From positions 62,001 to 126,000 of the forward strand of contig MEHQ01001215.1 of the NCBI GenBank assembly GCA_008828725.1: DNA of 64,000 nucleotides, written 5' to 3'. Positions 1-11,882 of this stretch are shown in pieces. A program made the translations under genes and the position numbers. Each line of letters starts with the position of its first letter. The first letter of the stretch is position 1. The stretch is from Saccharina japonica. Taxonomy: Eukaryota; Sar; Phaeophyceae; Laminariales; Laminariaceae. The notes under the pieces were generated by a model that worked only from the letters and a program-made list of their open reading frames with translations, had not been told where the DNA came from and made no database searches.

Positions 1-108
1 ATTGGAGAGAGATCGGGAGAGATCGAGATTTTTAAAGAGACAGTTCAGGAGACCGCACCGCCACATAGTCGACACGAGTCACAACCTACACGTTGCTATT
101 ATATTACA
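1..108. repeat. Dispersed repeat, inverted copy at 29957-30062
   Basis: The block matches the reverse complement of 29957-30062 almost base for base; the shared core contains GCAACGTGTAGGTTGTGACT read from the far copy. It lies just outside the foldback element that starts at 109. No gene is seen in it. Confidence 0.75.
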
Positions 109-192
109 AGGCTTTCCTACGGAGTGGTCATAGTAAGGGCGACGCAAGAAAAACGGGTTACCTCGACCGCAGCAGAGCATCAACATAATACA

Positions 193-223
<31 letters not shown>

Positions 224-1004
224 AACAACAGCAAAACGGCAGAAGCCAGTAGACTGCTGCATCTTCACCTAAAACCGAGAGGTGCGGACAAAGCGTTTAC
301 ACGAAGAAGGAAACTAAAGTGGACAACGTGTACGTACGAACTCTGCTCGTTTTGTTTTTTATCATGCTACCACCTGCTGGTAACATATGTGCGTACAGCA
401 GTACCGCATACGTTACTGCTTGCTACGTACTACTTACATCATAGCCAGCCACAAAGAAAGGCGTTTGCTTTGGGCCTTTCATTCCATTTGTTTTGTTGGC
501 AACTTGTATCAACCAACACGCCTCGATGTCTATTATTGTACTGCTGTATAGCAGACGGCTCGTTCGCCTCACGGCCATACTACCGAGTGCTGTACTGGAC
601 TGCTGTGCAACCGCGTGTAGGCGCAACGTAGGTGGGAATGGGGGCCAGGGATTAGTCGTACTACTATTAGCTGATACTACAGAGTATATGTACTCGGGAG
701 GTAGAATCAGCACCGCTTTTTCTTTCCATCCAACAAAGAATAAATAATATGGCAATAATAATGACGAACAAAAAAAAATTGCTGCACTTCTAACGAAACA
801 AATATAATACAAAAAAAACTCAACAACAGAGGACGTATTTGTACTCGGGAGGTCGAATCAGCAGCACTTTCTTTTGTGGAGGTGGAGTATGGGCAATACC
901 GATAATATGAGCAGAAGCATAAGCACAAACGGCATCAGCACCGCAGCTTTCGTTTCATTCAACAAACCAAATATCATGCGAAAAAAATCAATAATAACAG
1001 AGTA

Positions 1005-1784
1005 CGAGCTGGTTCCAGGAAGAAACATAAGATTCCACCTTCGCAATTTTGCACGCTGGTTTTTGAGAGTTGGAAAACGAAATTTGGCAGGGGTGTTCCT
1101 CATGACAGTACGAAAAAACGTATGTGTGTCTTTTTTTTTTATTTTCGTTTCTTTTTACTTTTGTACGTAGTTTTTTTTTTCAATTTTGGCGGATTTTTTA
1201 GCAACTTTGACCCTGTATAACTCATGATTTGTTTTTTTTTCAAAAAGGCCAGTATTGGAGCCCTTTGTATTGTTGTGAAGAACAACCTCGCCAAGTTTTG
1301 TTTCGCAACTCTAAACAACCAGGGTGCAAACGTGATTTCCGCGAAGTGTATTGTTTCCCCTAAGGTTTCAAATTTGCTCAATACTTTTTCCTAGTAATTT
1401 GGCAGGCGGTTCTTACCACAGCCTGATGGGCGTGCCGGAAGCAAAAACGTGACATGGACGTCTTCCCCTTGTTGATGCGATCCTGTCAAGACTTCTAAAG
1501 TCGAATTAGTCGGCGTATTAACCGATATATGGCCTGAATACTATTTTATTGGGTTTACTATAGGATTACTGCAGGAAAGCCATCCCTATGGCATAACGCC
1601 TCTCTGAGGAATACCAATATTACCATATATCGCGAAGTACAACTCGTACGCCAAAAATCTCTTCACCGATGTGTTCCCCTTGGCGATGCCGTCATGTCGA
1701 TATCTGTAGTGTTCGAAAAAGTAATGTATTCCGTTTTTTATTTCCCGAAGAAGCTATCTTATGTTTCTCGATGGAACCAGCTCG
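1005..1784. mobile_element. TA-flanked MITE (Tc1/mariner-like), copy 1
   Basis: The 780-bp element begins CGAGCTGGTTCCAG and ends with the inverted form GGAACCAGCTCG. It is flanked by TA on both sides (1003-1004 and 1785-1786), as expected for Tc1/mariner-type insertion. Copy 2 lies inverted at 34728-35510 with the same ends and length. An inner hairpin-like pair (around 1065-1120 and 1250-1330) is shared with copy 2. The short frame seen in copy 2 is interrupted here. It is nested in the foldback element 109-2641. Confidence 0.75.
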
Positions 1785-1795
1785 TACCATAAATG

Positions 1796-2190
1796 TTTTT
1801 TCACGAGCGGCAATCGCTGTTCATACATCGCTGTAGACGAAGGAGCAACAGCAACAGCAACATATGGAACAGCAGCAGCAGCAGCAGCAACATATGAAAC
1901 AGCATCAGCAGCAGCAGTAGCACAGCACAGGAGTACACAGATACACACAACTACCGCCGCTACTACTACTACTGTAGTACTGCTGCTGCTCCTGCAGCTC
2001 CTGCTGTGGGTAGGTTACATGCCTACCTCCCAACTTCGAAAGCGGGACAGCTTCGGAAGTGGTACACTTGGCAAAGTTCGATAAAAAAATAAAAAATACA
2101 ACAAAGCGCAACTAACCCGTAAAGATGATACGGACCACTGCTGCGGACCACTCTCTAGTTCAAGCACAGATTTATATATGTTTCTATAGG
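1796..2190 (+). repeat. Internal foldback sequence, direct copy at 31237-31650
   Basis: The segment runs from CATACATCGCTGTAGACGAA through CAG/CTG triplets to TTATATATGTTTCTATA and is closely repeated in the same orientation at 31237-31650. Simple triplet composition makes the overlapping frames uninformative. Confidence 0.7.
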
Positions 2191-2641
2191 CTACTCGTAC
2201 AGCAATACAACAATATACACCGTGGTACATTTTGGTTGCCTACGAAACAAATAATGGGGCCCAAAGCCAAAACCTTTATTTGCGGCTGGTATATTGAATG
2301 ATGTACGTATAAAACAGCAGTAGCACGTACTGTTGTAGTAATGTAGGAGGTATTGCTGTACCAGTGTATTTTACAAGCAGGCGACAGCATGATAAAAAAC
2401 AAATCAAGAATTCGTGTATACGTGCACGTTTACTTCAATTCCCTTCTTCCCCTAGACGCTTTGTCCGCACTCCTCGGTTGTAGGTGAAGAGGCAGCAGTC
2501 TAGCTGCTCCTGTCGTTTTTGCTGTTATTGCTGTTGTTGTTGCTGCTGCTGTGCATTATGTTGATGTTCTGAACCCGTATTTCTTGCGTCGCCCGTACTA
2601 TGACCACTCCGTAGGAAAGCCTTGTATAATAGATAGATATG

Positions 2642-3216
2642 TTGTCTGCTTTTCATGTTTATTCTTGCACCACTCCCCAAGGCACTTTCCGGAGAGGAAC
2701 CTTGTCGCTTGTGTACAAGGCCGCCCACTTACCTCCAGCACCGCCTGCTGACTGGAGTGATGCAGATAGTTGGGGGTGATGGGGGGCTCAGCGACACGTT
2801 GCGGCAACCGCCTAAAGAAGCAGAGAGAGGTCCAAACGAAGAGGGCAAAGGACATTAGGGCAGATCGCGAGGCCGACTCCAGGTATATTTCCCCTTACTG
2901 CTGTTGTACCTACCTGGTATCACGAGGGACCATACATAGAACAGGACCTCCGGTACAAACAAAAACCTGTACGATATTTATGTGTTTTTGCGAAACATAT
3001 TTGGTCCTATTTACTATTCAATCGGTTGAACTCACAGCTGACGTATTTATAATAATTGTACGGGTAGGTTTGGTGACAATAATAGATAATACTCGTACTA
3101 TTAGGTGCACTACTAGAGCAGTACCGGCCTGCTCATAAGAAAGGAACTCACAAGAAAGTCAGCCTGAGAAATTACAAAAATTAAGAAAGCTCTCAGCCTA
3201 GTCAGTGCGTAATAAG
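2642..3216. other. No gene recognised
   Basis: Short overlapping frames occur on both strands but none matches a known family. From about 3140 onward the motif AAGAAAG recurs with adjacent CAGCCT, continuing into the gap-flanking duplication. Confidence 0.5.
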
Positions 3217-3541
3217 CTTTAAGAAAGTGACCCCTTCCTGTGGCTGGCCTGGGCCCAAGCCACCAAATATTGTACAGTAGTACGGGAAAACGTCTTCTCC
3301 GGGACCAAAATAAGAAAGCGCAGCCTAAGAAAGTGTGCTTCCGCGCGCGCCCAGAATAAGAAAGTCAGCCTGAGCCCGATTTCAGGTTTCTTGTGAGAGG
3401 GCCGGTACTACTGTACTGTAGACCGCGCTGCACACCAGACGCACTCGGCGAGAGGGATGAGGGGGCCGGTGCAGAAGTCACGTCGTGTATACAGTCGATG
3501 AACGCCATGCAAGACGATGTAACAACGTTATTATCATTATA
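3217..3541 (+). repeat. Gap-flanking direct repeat, copy 1
   Basis: The copy starts CTTTAAGAAAGTGACCCC and matches 4837-5188 with a few substitutions. It carries several AAGAAAG motifs and GTACAGTAGTAC. Copy 2 has an extra segment of about 30 bp inserted after CGCAG. The offset between copies is 1620 bp. Confidence 0.85.
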
Positions 3542-3550
3542 ATGAGGAGA

Positions 3551-3589
3551 TATTGATGCGAGAAGGCCGAAGGCCTTCGAGCATCAATA
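3551..3589. other. 39-bp hairpin
   Basis: TATTGATGC at the left and GCATCAATA at the right bracket AGAAGGCC/GGCCTTC, giving an 18-bp stem with two mismatches and a 3-nt loop. It lies just downstream of repeat copy 1. It could be a terminator-like or transposon-end hairpin; function is unknown. Confidence 0.6.
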
Positions 3590-3925
3590 GATGCCCTTCA
3601 TAATGGGTTGGGTGTCTGCCCGTGGGGGTGTACCCCTGCTCGCGAACAGACACAAACGGACACAAAATAGTTCTGAAAGCTGCCACAGCGTGGCTTTATT
3701 TAACGAATCCTTAATATTGAGGTTTGTCTGTCCCTCGCACGTCCCTCGCACGTCCCTCGCACGTCCGTCCCTCGTTCGGTTTGTTTTTTTTTTGGCGCGC
3801 GACGCGTACACTCAACCGATTCAGACACGCTCGGGACTGATAGAGGCCCGCTATTTGTGCCGACCGTCCTGTGCTGCTCGTGTCGAAAGCCGTGCCGAGA
3901 TCGGAGAGCTAGGCGGTAGTGACTG

Positions 3926-4836
3926 NNNNNNNNNNNNNNNNNNNNNNNNNNNNNNNNNNNNNNNNNNNNNNNNNNNNNNNNNNNNNNNNNNNNNNNNNNN
4001 NNNNNNNNNNNNNNNNNNNNNNNNNNNNNNNNNNNNNNNNNNNNNNNNNNNNNNNNNNNNNNNNNNNNNNNNNNNNNNNNNNNNNNNNNNNNNNNNNNNN
4101 NNNNNNNNNNNNNNNNNNNNNNNNNNNNNNNNNNNNNNNNNNNNNNNNNNNNNNNNNNNNNNNNNNNNNNNNNNNNNNNNNNNNNNNNNNNNNNNNNNNN
4201 NNNNNNNNNNNNNNNNNNNNNNNNNNNNNNNNNNNNNNNNNNNNNNNNNNNNNNNNNNNNNNNNNNNNNNNNNNNNNNNNNNNNNNNNNNNNNNNNNNNN
4301 NNNNNNNNNNNNNNNNNNNNNNNNNNNNNNNNNNNNNNNNNNNNNNNNNNNNNNNNNNNNNNNNNNNNNNNNNNNNNNNNNNNNNNNNNNNNNNNNNNNN
4401 NNNNNNNNNNNNNNNNNNNNNNNNNNNNNNNNNNNNNNNNNNNNNNNNNNNNNNNNNNNNNNNNNNNNNNNNNNNNNNNNNNNNNNNNNNNNNNNNNNNN
4501 NNNNNNNNNNNNNNNNNNNNNNNNNNNNNNNNNNNNNNNNNNNNNNNNNNNNNNNNNNNNNNNNNNNNNNNNNNNNNNNNNNNNNNNNNNNNNNNNNNNN
4601 NNNNNNNNNNNNNNNNNNNNNNNNNNNNNNNNNNNNNNNNNNNNNNNNNNNNNNNNNNNNNNNNNNNNNNNNNNNNNNNNNNNNNNNNNNNNNNNNNNNN
4701 NNNNNNNNNNNNNNNNNNNNNNNNNNNNNNNNNNNNNNNNNNNNNNNNNNNNNNNNNNNNNNNNNNNNNNNNNNNNNNNNNNNNNNNNNNNNNNNNNNNN
4801 NNNNNNNNNNNNNNNNNNNNNNNNNNNNNNNNNNNN
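3926..4836. other. Assembly gap (911 N)
   Basis: A run of N. The second copy of the flanking repeat begins at the first base after the gap, so the gap lies within or beside a tandem duplication. Confidence 0.99.
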
Positions 4837-5188
4837 CTTTAAGAAAGTGACCCCTTCCTGTGGCTGGCCTGGGCCCAAGCCACCATTAATTGTACAGTAG
4901 TACGGGAAAACGTCTTCTCCGGGACCAAAATAAGAAAGCGCAGTGTTATGGTACTGCTGGTTCCTCACAGCAGCATACGAAAGTGTGCTTCCGCGCGCGC
5001 CCAGAATAAGAAAGTCAGCCTGAGCCCGATTTCAGGTTTCTTGTGAGAGGGTCGGTACTACTGTACTGTAGACCGCGCTGCACACCAGACGCACTCGGCG
5101 AGAGGGATGAGGGGGCCGGTGCAGAAATCACGTCGTGTATACAGTCGATGAACACCATGCAAGACGTGTAACAACGTTATTATTATTA
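4837..5188 (+). repeat. Gap-flanking direct repeat, copy 2
   Basis: This is a direct copy of 3217-3541, starting exactly at the gap edge. It carries an insertion near 4945-4980. It ends near AACGTTATTATTATTATA. Confidence 0.85.
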
Positions 5189-7602
5189 TAAAAATAAGTG
5201 CTTGCGTCCTTGCTTTGCGAAGAGGCGAAAACTAAACTTGGACAAGGTACGATACTCGTATCATATGTATATACGTACGCGTGACGCGCAAACAGAGAGG
5301 CAAAAGAGGCCGCATGTTTTTGACTCACTGAGGCTGGTCGTTCTCGGGTGACTCCTGCATAATAGTATATGTCTCGTCGTTGCACTTGTGGTGGGCCGAC
5401 TGCTCGGCCATGTGATGGCAGACACCCAATGCCCGAAGAAGTAACAATCCTATAACGGGCAGGCAACAGGCAACAGGCAACAGCACAACAGCAGTCGCAG
5501 CCCTGGATTCGGTATAAAATTCGGGCTGTTCATGTTCTATGAAACCGTCTTTGTGCCGGTTCACCCCGCGCCGACCGCCGACCGCCGCCGACAAACTTTT
5601 TCGAAACATGTTGTATACGTACTCGTATCGCTGTACGTTTGTTTATCTTGCTGTCTTCGACTCTTTCTTGCCAAGTTTTCACTCGTACTCGTACATCGGT
5701 AATCAGCAGTTAAGTTGCTATATGGCTGTACGTACGTACATGATCCTCTACATCGAGGGCTGCAAAAAGCAGCACATAATATATCATATATACCTGGTAC
5801 ATACATATAGATAGCTACAACGCACAGCAAGTACGCGTATACGATCGTAGGTAGTTGACGACAGTGGTATTAATAGTAGCAGTACGCTTCTTTGGTAATA
5901 CACCTCACAGTACGAGTAACGATGGTTATTACGTAGGCTGTTTTGATATCGATGCTCCACTATAAAGTAAGCCCTCCGAAGACCGAAGATAGGCCCGGAC
6001 ATCATCCTGATGCAAACATTACCCGTGCGCACATGGCGACGTGTCAGTGTTGTTCCAGTTGTTCGTATGCACACGGGTAGGCAAATCAACCAGCTGACAG
6101 ACGCACACAGCAGTCGCGGTATCCGGTACTCGTACGTATAAAAATAAATGCGGTTCTGGTTCGTACTACGTAGACGTTTCGGGGCGGGGAACTGTGCAGG
6201 AGCGGTTGGCACAAAAACTTTGTGCAGATCGTGTGCTGGTCAATTTCAACTTTGCACATCGGCCCAAACCAACCTGACTCCAGAGCTACCCTGTGGGGGA
6301 CTCGAGGTCGGCAAAGGCAGCCACGCGGTCCCACCGCGTGTTTTCCAAAAACCCTCCGGGCGGCCGAGAGACCAGCCTCGACCGATCAGATCTGCAGTTT
6401 GCACATTTTGTTTGTGCTAACCGCTCCTCCTGCACATATATGGGGTGAGCCTGAAACTGTGGGCATTTCGAATTTCGAGAGGTACTCGTACATACTGCGT
6501 ACTGCTGCTGCTGCTGCTGCTGCATGATGAGGAGTTTGATCCCGATGTTCTACGTATGGGATGCCTGTGCGTTTGGCTGCCCCCGTCCTCCCTCTCGTTC
6601 TTCTTATCGCCACATCCTGTGTGTTCATCGTGGCAGAAGCAATCATCATGTATGCCGAGGATTGCCGTCGTCACGGGCGCAAGCAGAGCAAATAAAGGCA
6701 AGCGCATGCTAAAACCACAAAACGACGAACTTTTTGATGCTGCTACGAGTTCTTGTTTTCTGTCTCATGACGTATGTGCCGATGTGATGATGTCAATATA
6801 CCGGTACAGCAACAGCGCTATGCATGGAGGTGTGTCGGGTGTCCACTGTGTCTGTGCACGCGTGCCATCAGCCGGGCCAATCTGTCTCGTGTGAGTTTGT
6901 TCTCAGTGGTACGGTGCAATACGCGGTCTCTCTGTAGAGCTGCGGGCCTGTTGTTTCAAGATTCTCTCAATCGATGTGTTTTTTGTCTTGAAAAGTACGT
7001 ACGAATTTACATTTTTTTTTTCCAAGATTTAGTTTAGAAAGGATGAATTGACACAAGTGTCGGGTACATCGAAGCAGTCTGCTAGCACATTGCACTACCG
7101 TGCCGGGCTGTGGAGGTCCGACTAGAGTGGAATGTGGGATCAATTCTCGGTCCCTGACCTGATCCGTCCTATATACTCGTATACGCTGTATATTTGTGCC
7201 TTCTTTTTTTTTTTTTTTTTTTTTTAGGGGTAGTGGAGGCAAACACACAAGGTACGCGACAGCGTTAAGAATCTCGTAAGTTTTGCTACTACGAGGCTCG
7301 CGGCGTATTGTGCTTACAACATTGAGCATAAATGCTAGTATATAGGATTTAGACTGGCGCTCCTCGCTGGGCACAAATAAATGTTCACCTGTAAATTCTT
7401 AACCTGCAAACAATCTCAGCCTGAAATTATTAACTCCATAATTATTATCGGCGGGCGGGGGCGCGACAGTGGTGGTACCGACACTCGGCACAGCTATTGA
7501 CGAAGAGAGTAGGAAGGAGATGGCAGAAGGTGTGGCATGGTCCTCGGATCGGTTTTGCAGCAGAGACGGGAACCTACGTTACTGCTTATGTATCACCGCC
7601 TT
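5189..7602. other. Single-copy left flank, no gene recognised
   Basis: The stretch is outside the palindrome. It contains GGCAACA triplication near 5460-5485, a CTG tract at about 6499-6522, a T-run at about 7205-7225 and many TACTCGTA words. Frames of 80-149 codons overlap on both strands without a recognisable domain. I see no convincing gene. Confidence 0.45.
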
Positions 7603-7794
7603 GAGCATCCCAAGAGCAATATTTTGAGATCTCTACGCCAAGGTACGTATACTGGTCTACGATCGGTAATTCATCTTCTCCCCACTTCCACTTACAAGTT
7701 ACCGGACTCTCCTTATCTTCGTTACATACAACTACTGCGCACTTTTTTACGTTCGCGGTCCCTCTCCACTTCCTGGTGTATTCTAGAGCCTTCT

Positions 7795-8625
7795 CTATTG
7801 TTTCTGCAGCCCTTCGGGTGTTTCTGATATGCAGACGAAGTCATCCGCACACATCCATCCCGACACCGCATCTTCCCCCACCGTGACTCCCTGCGATGCT
7901 GCTTCTACTGCTACTATCATGTCATTAGTATATACCTTGAATAGGTTAGGTGATAGCGCACATCCCTGTGCAACTCCTTGTAGGATATCAACGTACTTCG
8001 ATATTTCCCCGTTCAACATCACAGCACTTCTCGCACATTCCTTCATCTTCTTCATCATTCTCCACATCTTTCGTATTATCCCTATTTCCCACAACTTTTT
8101 CCACAGCCCATTTCTCCATACTGCATCGTAGGCCTTCTGTATATCTAAAGAGAAACAGTACGTTGTTAGCCCCGCGTCTTTCCTGCCATGGATTATCTTA
8201 CCTAATGTGTACACATGATCGACGCAGCGACGGTTTGGCCTAAATCCTGCTTGCCCTTCGCTATTTGTTTCTTCCTTCTCCATCATTGTTGCCATGCTAT
8301 CGTTCAAAATCTTACAGACCGTTTTACCTACAGTGCTTAGTAGCGTTATCCCTCTATAGTTACCCGGGTCAGCCTTGTCTCCTTTCTTAAACAAGCTTAC
8401 TACTACTCCTTCTTTCCATCTCTTGAGTGCGTACTCGTTTTTCCATATCCAGTTATACAACTTAACCATGATGGTAAGCATTCCTTCCCCCCCGTACTTC
8501 ATAAATGCATTAACTATTTGGTCTGCCCCTGCTGCCTTTCTATTCTTAAGTGTATCTTCTTTTTTTTTCTCTTGTGAACTCTCCCTGTAACCCTTCTGAA
8601 CCACTGTCTTCCCTCTCTGATGCAT
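7795..8625 (-). pseudogene. LINE reverse transcriptase domain
   Basis: An open stretch of 276 codons carries non-LTR RT motifs in order: NYRGITLLSTVGK, AGFRPNRRCVDHVYTL, the motif A segment LDIQKAYDAVW, QGCALSPNLFKVYTNDM and the catalytic CADDF (usually F/YADD). The enzyme copies LINE RNA at a nicked target. The protein is discontinuous with the endonuclease frame upstream and truncated downstream, so this is a fossil copy. The opposite-strand frames in this interval are shadows. Confidence 0.9.
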
Positions 8626-9337
8626 CTACGTTCGCCTTTGCCCACGCGTTAATATCCTTCTCGAATTCTTCGTCGAACGTGTCGTTGGTTGTGGGCGTTC
8701 CTAGCTTGCGGTAATGTTCTACAAGTACTTCCCTTTTCCCCTTCGAACTACTATCCATTTTACCGTTCTGTGCTCTTAATGTAGCTATCCCCGTATCTGC
8801 CTCTTCTGCTTGTTTGCCTAGTATCCCGTTTATCCCCACCCACATCTGCTTCATCACGCCATCAACGTTTTCATTAGTTTTACTAACTACGTTTTTCCAT
8901 ACCCCTTTCTTCTTCTTCTCAACCACATTTTTTACTTTCTTTCTAGCAATACCATACTCCTCCCATCCTGACGTAGTTTTGCTCGATGTGTATCTTGCGT
9001 GTGCCTTTCTCCTTACTCTTATAGCCTCGTTTACTTCTTGATCCCACTATTTTACTGCTCCATTGCATATTATCAGCTTCTTCCCTATTACTTTACTTGC
9101 TGTGGTCTTGACCAATTTCTCCCATCCTTCTATTAGTCTCGCTCCTGCACCATCTCTCTATATATGGTTCTTTGTCGTACCTATGCTTTCCAGCAGATCG
9201 GAAAAATGCTCTGCATTTTTAGTCATCTCTTCTTGGAATTCTTCCCGTTTTTCCTTTACTTCTAGTTTATCTATTCTCCATCTGTACAATTTCCTACCGC
9301 GCCTATTTTTGATAACTCTCGTCTGCTGGCTGTCTGT

Positions 9338-10296
9338 CTATATTACGCAGCGATCCGTAGTTCCTACGTCCGTCGCGCATACATGTACTTCCGTTTCCTT
9401 ACTACTTCCATTTTCTACCACTATAAAGTCAAGAACGGAGCTTTCTCCCTTTTGTATGCACTGCCTAGTCCATTCTGGCTCTGGCTTATTTACTCTACCG
9501 TTCAGAGTCTTCATCTCATTGTTTTCAAGGAACTTCAGCATCTCTTCCCTGTTCTTCTTCGTTGCTACTTCTCCATACTGTCCAATGTTCTCATTCGGGT
9601 TCCTTGCCTTCCCAATTATTGAGTTAAAATCTCCGACTATTAATAGTACTACGTACTTCTCCTTGTCTTTTATATTTTTGTACATCTACTGCTATTTCTC
9701 CGAACTTCTTCTGTATATATTTTACCGTACTTTTCGACTCTGGAGGCATATAGATGTTTCCTAAGAAATGATATTTCGCTCCCCTCTTCCCTGGTATCTT
9801 TATCCAGATGCTTTCGTCGAATTTCGTGTCTTTGGTCACTTTTATTATGTCGCACAGGTATTCCTTGCCTATTAATAGGAGCCCTACTCCCCCCGCCCCC
9901 GTATTCTTCTTGTTCTGTCCCTTTCTCTTTTTCCCTATCCATGCGTACGCTCCAATTGTGCATCCTATCCCCCCCCCCCTTTTCCCACGACTCTTGAATT
10001 CCCACTATGCCTAGGTCGCGCTCACTTACTTGTTCGGCTATTTCTATCCTCTTGAGCTCTTCCGTAGCGAATCTACATACGTTCCATGATCCTATTCTCA
10101 GCTTCTTCTTCGTTTCACTGTTCACTCGACTCTTGTCTTCGGTTTTTCCTCCTTCGTTGCTACTTCTGTGTTCTCTTCTTTGAGCTTTCTTACTGTTTCT
10201 ATTCATGGTTTTGTCTTCTTGCTCTACGCCACTGTGTTTCTCTCCCATTCCCTTCGCGCCACTTACTGTTTCCTGCCTCCCCTTACCTCCGTTCAC
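9338..10296 (-). pseudogene. LINE AP-type endonuclease, two frames
   Basis: The N-terminal part (10296-9670) shows LRIGSWNVCRF, the catalytic-Glu segment GIQESW and the GNIYMPP region. A frame change near 9670-9690 leads to the C-terminal part (9685-9338) with GDFN, LDFIV and TTDRCVI. These match exonuclease-endonuclease-phosphatase domains that nick the target in non-LTR retrotransposition. A charged Lys/Glu/Ser-rich leader precedes the domain. Confidence 0.85.
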
Positions 10297-10310
10297 CCTA
10301 GGACTACGTC

Positions 10311-10550
10311 TTAGATTCGCGTTACATTAGCTATACATACCCTCCACCCTCCTAGTCTTCTAACCCATGCCGACACTTTTTCTGTTTCTAACCTCTCCCA
10401 CTCCGTGCTCTCTTTCGGTCTAAACGTGACACGAAAATGCTTTCCCTCCCTTTCTACTTGTCCTAATGCAAAGCAGTATAGTCCTACTTCGTCGCACTTC
10501 CTCTTGAGCTCTATTCTCGTCATGTCGCTAGGAACTCCGAATACCAGCAC
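10311..10550 (-). pseudogene. LINE ORF1-like short frame
   Basis: A 79-codon frame begins MLVFGVPSDMTRIELKRKC and ends near an Ile/Val/Asn-rich tail. Its mirror (55230-55433) is also open. The order hydrophobic strand, short helix, then FRVTFRP-like strand suggests an RRM-like ORF1 nucleic-acid-binding domain, by analogy with other LINEs. This is inference from position and pattern. Confidence 0.45.
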
Positions 10551-10690
10551 TACTAGTACGTTACCCTTCCAATCTTTCTTACTCCACCCACCCTGCCTCG
10601 CCGTCTTTCTCCGAATCTCTTCCGAGACTATCTCCAGCTTGTTTTCGTTAATATTGGTAGTGGGAAATGTTCAAGTTACTGGGACTTCCC

Positions 10691-11535
10691 AATCCTAGTA
10701 CTCGTTGAGGGTCTGGTGTATTTCAGTTCTTTTGCCGGCGCACCACACTAAAAAATGTCTCCAACACGGGCTCGTAGCCTGGAACCAAGTTCAACACCCT
10801 TAAAACAAGTACCCCACGTTTGTGGCAGGCGATCTGCATGGTAACCATCCTGGCGTCCCACGACCGTATCTTCTATCGTCTTCCCCCGCTGCGGTACTGG
10901 TTACTTTCCTCCAGGGAGGTTATTTGTACAGTGCAAGGTTCAACGACGGCTTGCATAACACAAAGTCTTACTCACACATCGGGATGCCCCGTACGTCGCT
11001 TCCTCCATCGTATGTACGTTTCACCATGGGTAGCTACCCAACTAATGCTCCCGAGTAGACCTTCGCTGCCGAAAGCTTGGCCAACAATCCCCCTACACTT
11101 TATACCGGCTTCTATCATTCAAGATATCAAGATATCTACGTACCGCTTGGTGCTCCGCCTCTTTGGCCGTGTGGTCGGTCATTGGCAAGGCGTTTGTTTC
11201 ATTACTTCAATTGGCCTGGCTTAATGCCATGCATCATCCACCCCTCCCCTTCATTTGGCGCATGGTATGTGCACCAAGTTTCAGGGGTTTAGGACGATGT
11301 CCGACCAGACTTCCACCGCCCAATGTAAATCGGTAAAGTTTTCGGGGTATCTCACCACGAGACCCCAACCTTCATGTGAATTGCACATGTCGGGGTGACC
11401 TTGCTGTATCTATGTGTGTGCACATAAGGTGGTCCTCCTTCATGCTAGGTTTTTGTCTATGTTTCAACGTTTTGCTGTGTATTACCTGGTACGATATGGG
11501 AGAAGATGTACACTAAGTGTGTCGTTTGGGTTTTG
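10691..11535. other. Arm sequence upstream of LINE, no clear gene
   Basis: This is mirrored at 54263-55084. Overlapping frames (for example 10820-11224 and 11077-11292, plus strand) are open in both arms, but in more than one frame at once and without a recognised domain. It may be LINE 5' untranslated sequence or an older repeat. Confidence 0.4.
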
Positions 11536-11882
11536 ATACGTGGAAAAAAAAACTGGTTAGTTTAGTAATTTCATGTCTATGTCTGGTTTGTGTTTTGATA
11601 TGAGAAACAAGCGGATTAGTTGAGTAGTTTCATGTCTATGTCTAGTTTGTGTTTTGATATGGGGAAAAAAACTGGTTAGTTGAGTAATTTCTTGTCTGTG
11701 TCCGGTTTGTGTTTTGATGCGAGGAAAAAAAATGGTTAGTTTAGTAATGTCATGTCTATATCCGGTTTGTGTTTTGATATGAGGGGAAAAAACTGGTTTG
11801 TTTAGTATTTTCATGTCTATGTCCGGTTTGTGTTTTGATATGAGGAAAAAAAACTGGTTAGCTCAGTAGTTTCATGTCTCAA
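11536..11882. repeat. 62-bp tandem repeat, about 6 copies
   Basis: Each unit reads approximately GGTTAGTTTAGTAATTTC, then ATGTCTATGTCCGGTTTG, then TGTTTTGATATGAGGAAA. Units vary by substitutions and A-run length. The mirror array lies at 53835-54262. Confidence 0.9.

Larger units (their letters stand above)
109..2641. mobile_element. 2.5-kb foldback element with about 400-bp terminal inverted repeats
   Basis: The left end (109 to about 505, starting AAGGCTTTCCTACGGAGTGG) returns inverted at about 2236-2641. The inverted repeats share CAG-triplet tracts, the segment TTTGTTTTTTATCATGCT and a distal part ending near GGCAAC. Terminal pieces of the same family recur at 28258-28384 and 44885-45207, and an inner piece at 29838-29956. 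No transposase frame is visible, so it looks non-autonomous. A second MITE is nested at 1005-1784. Confidence 0.7.
7603..10690 (-). mobile_element. Non-LTR retrotransposon (LINE), 3' truncated
   Basis: In sense (minus) order there is a short ORF1-like frame, an apurinic-type endonuclease and a reverse transcriptase. The element is cut within the region after the RT at the palindrome breakpoint (about 7603), so the C-terminal zinc-knuckle region and the poly-C tail are missing. The mirror copy at 55085-59223 retains them. The 5' boundary is set only by where coding sequence begins. Confidence 0.85.

Noticed and set aside
3591-4968. Frames of 307-422 codons on both strands
   Set aside because: Almost entirely translated N from the assembly gap.
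6525-6550. GAGTTTGATCCCGATG resembling the start of a small-subunit rRNA
   Set aside because: No further rRNA similarity follows, and the sequence is inside ordinary spacer next to a CTG tract.
6652-6720. IAVVTGASR motif resembling the start of a short-chain dehydrogenase
   Set aside because: The glycine spacing does not fit TGxxxGxG and nothing downstream continues the fold. Chance match.
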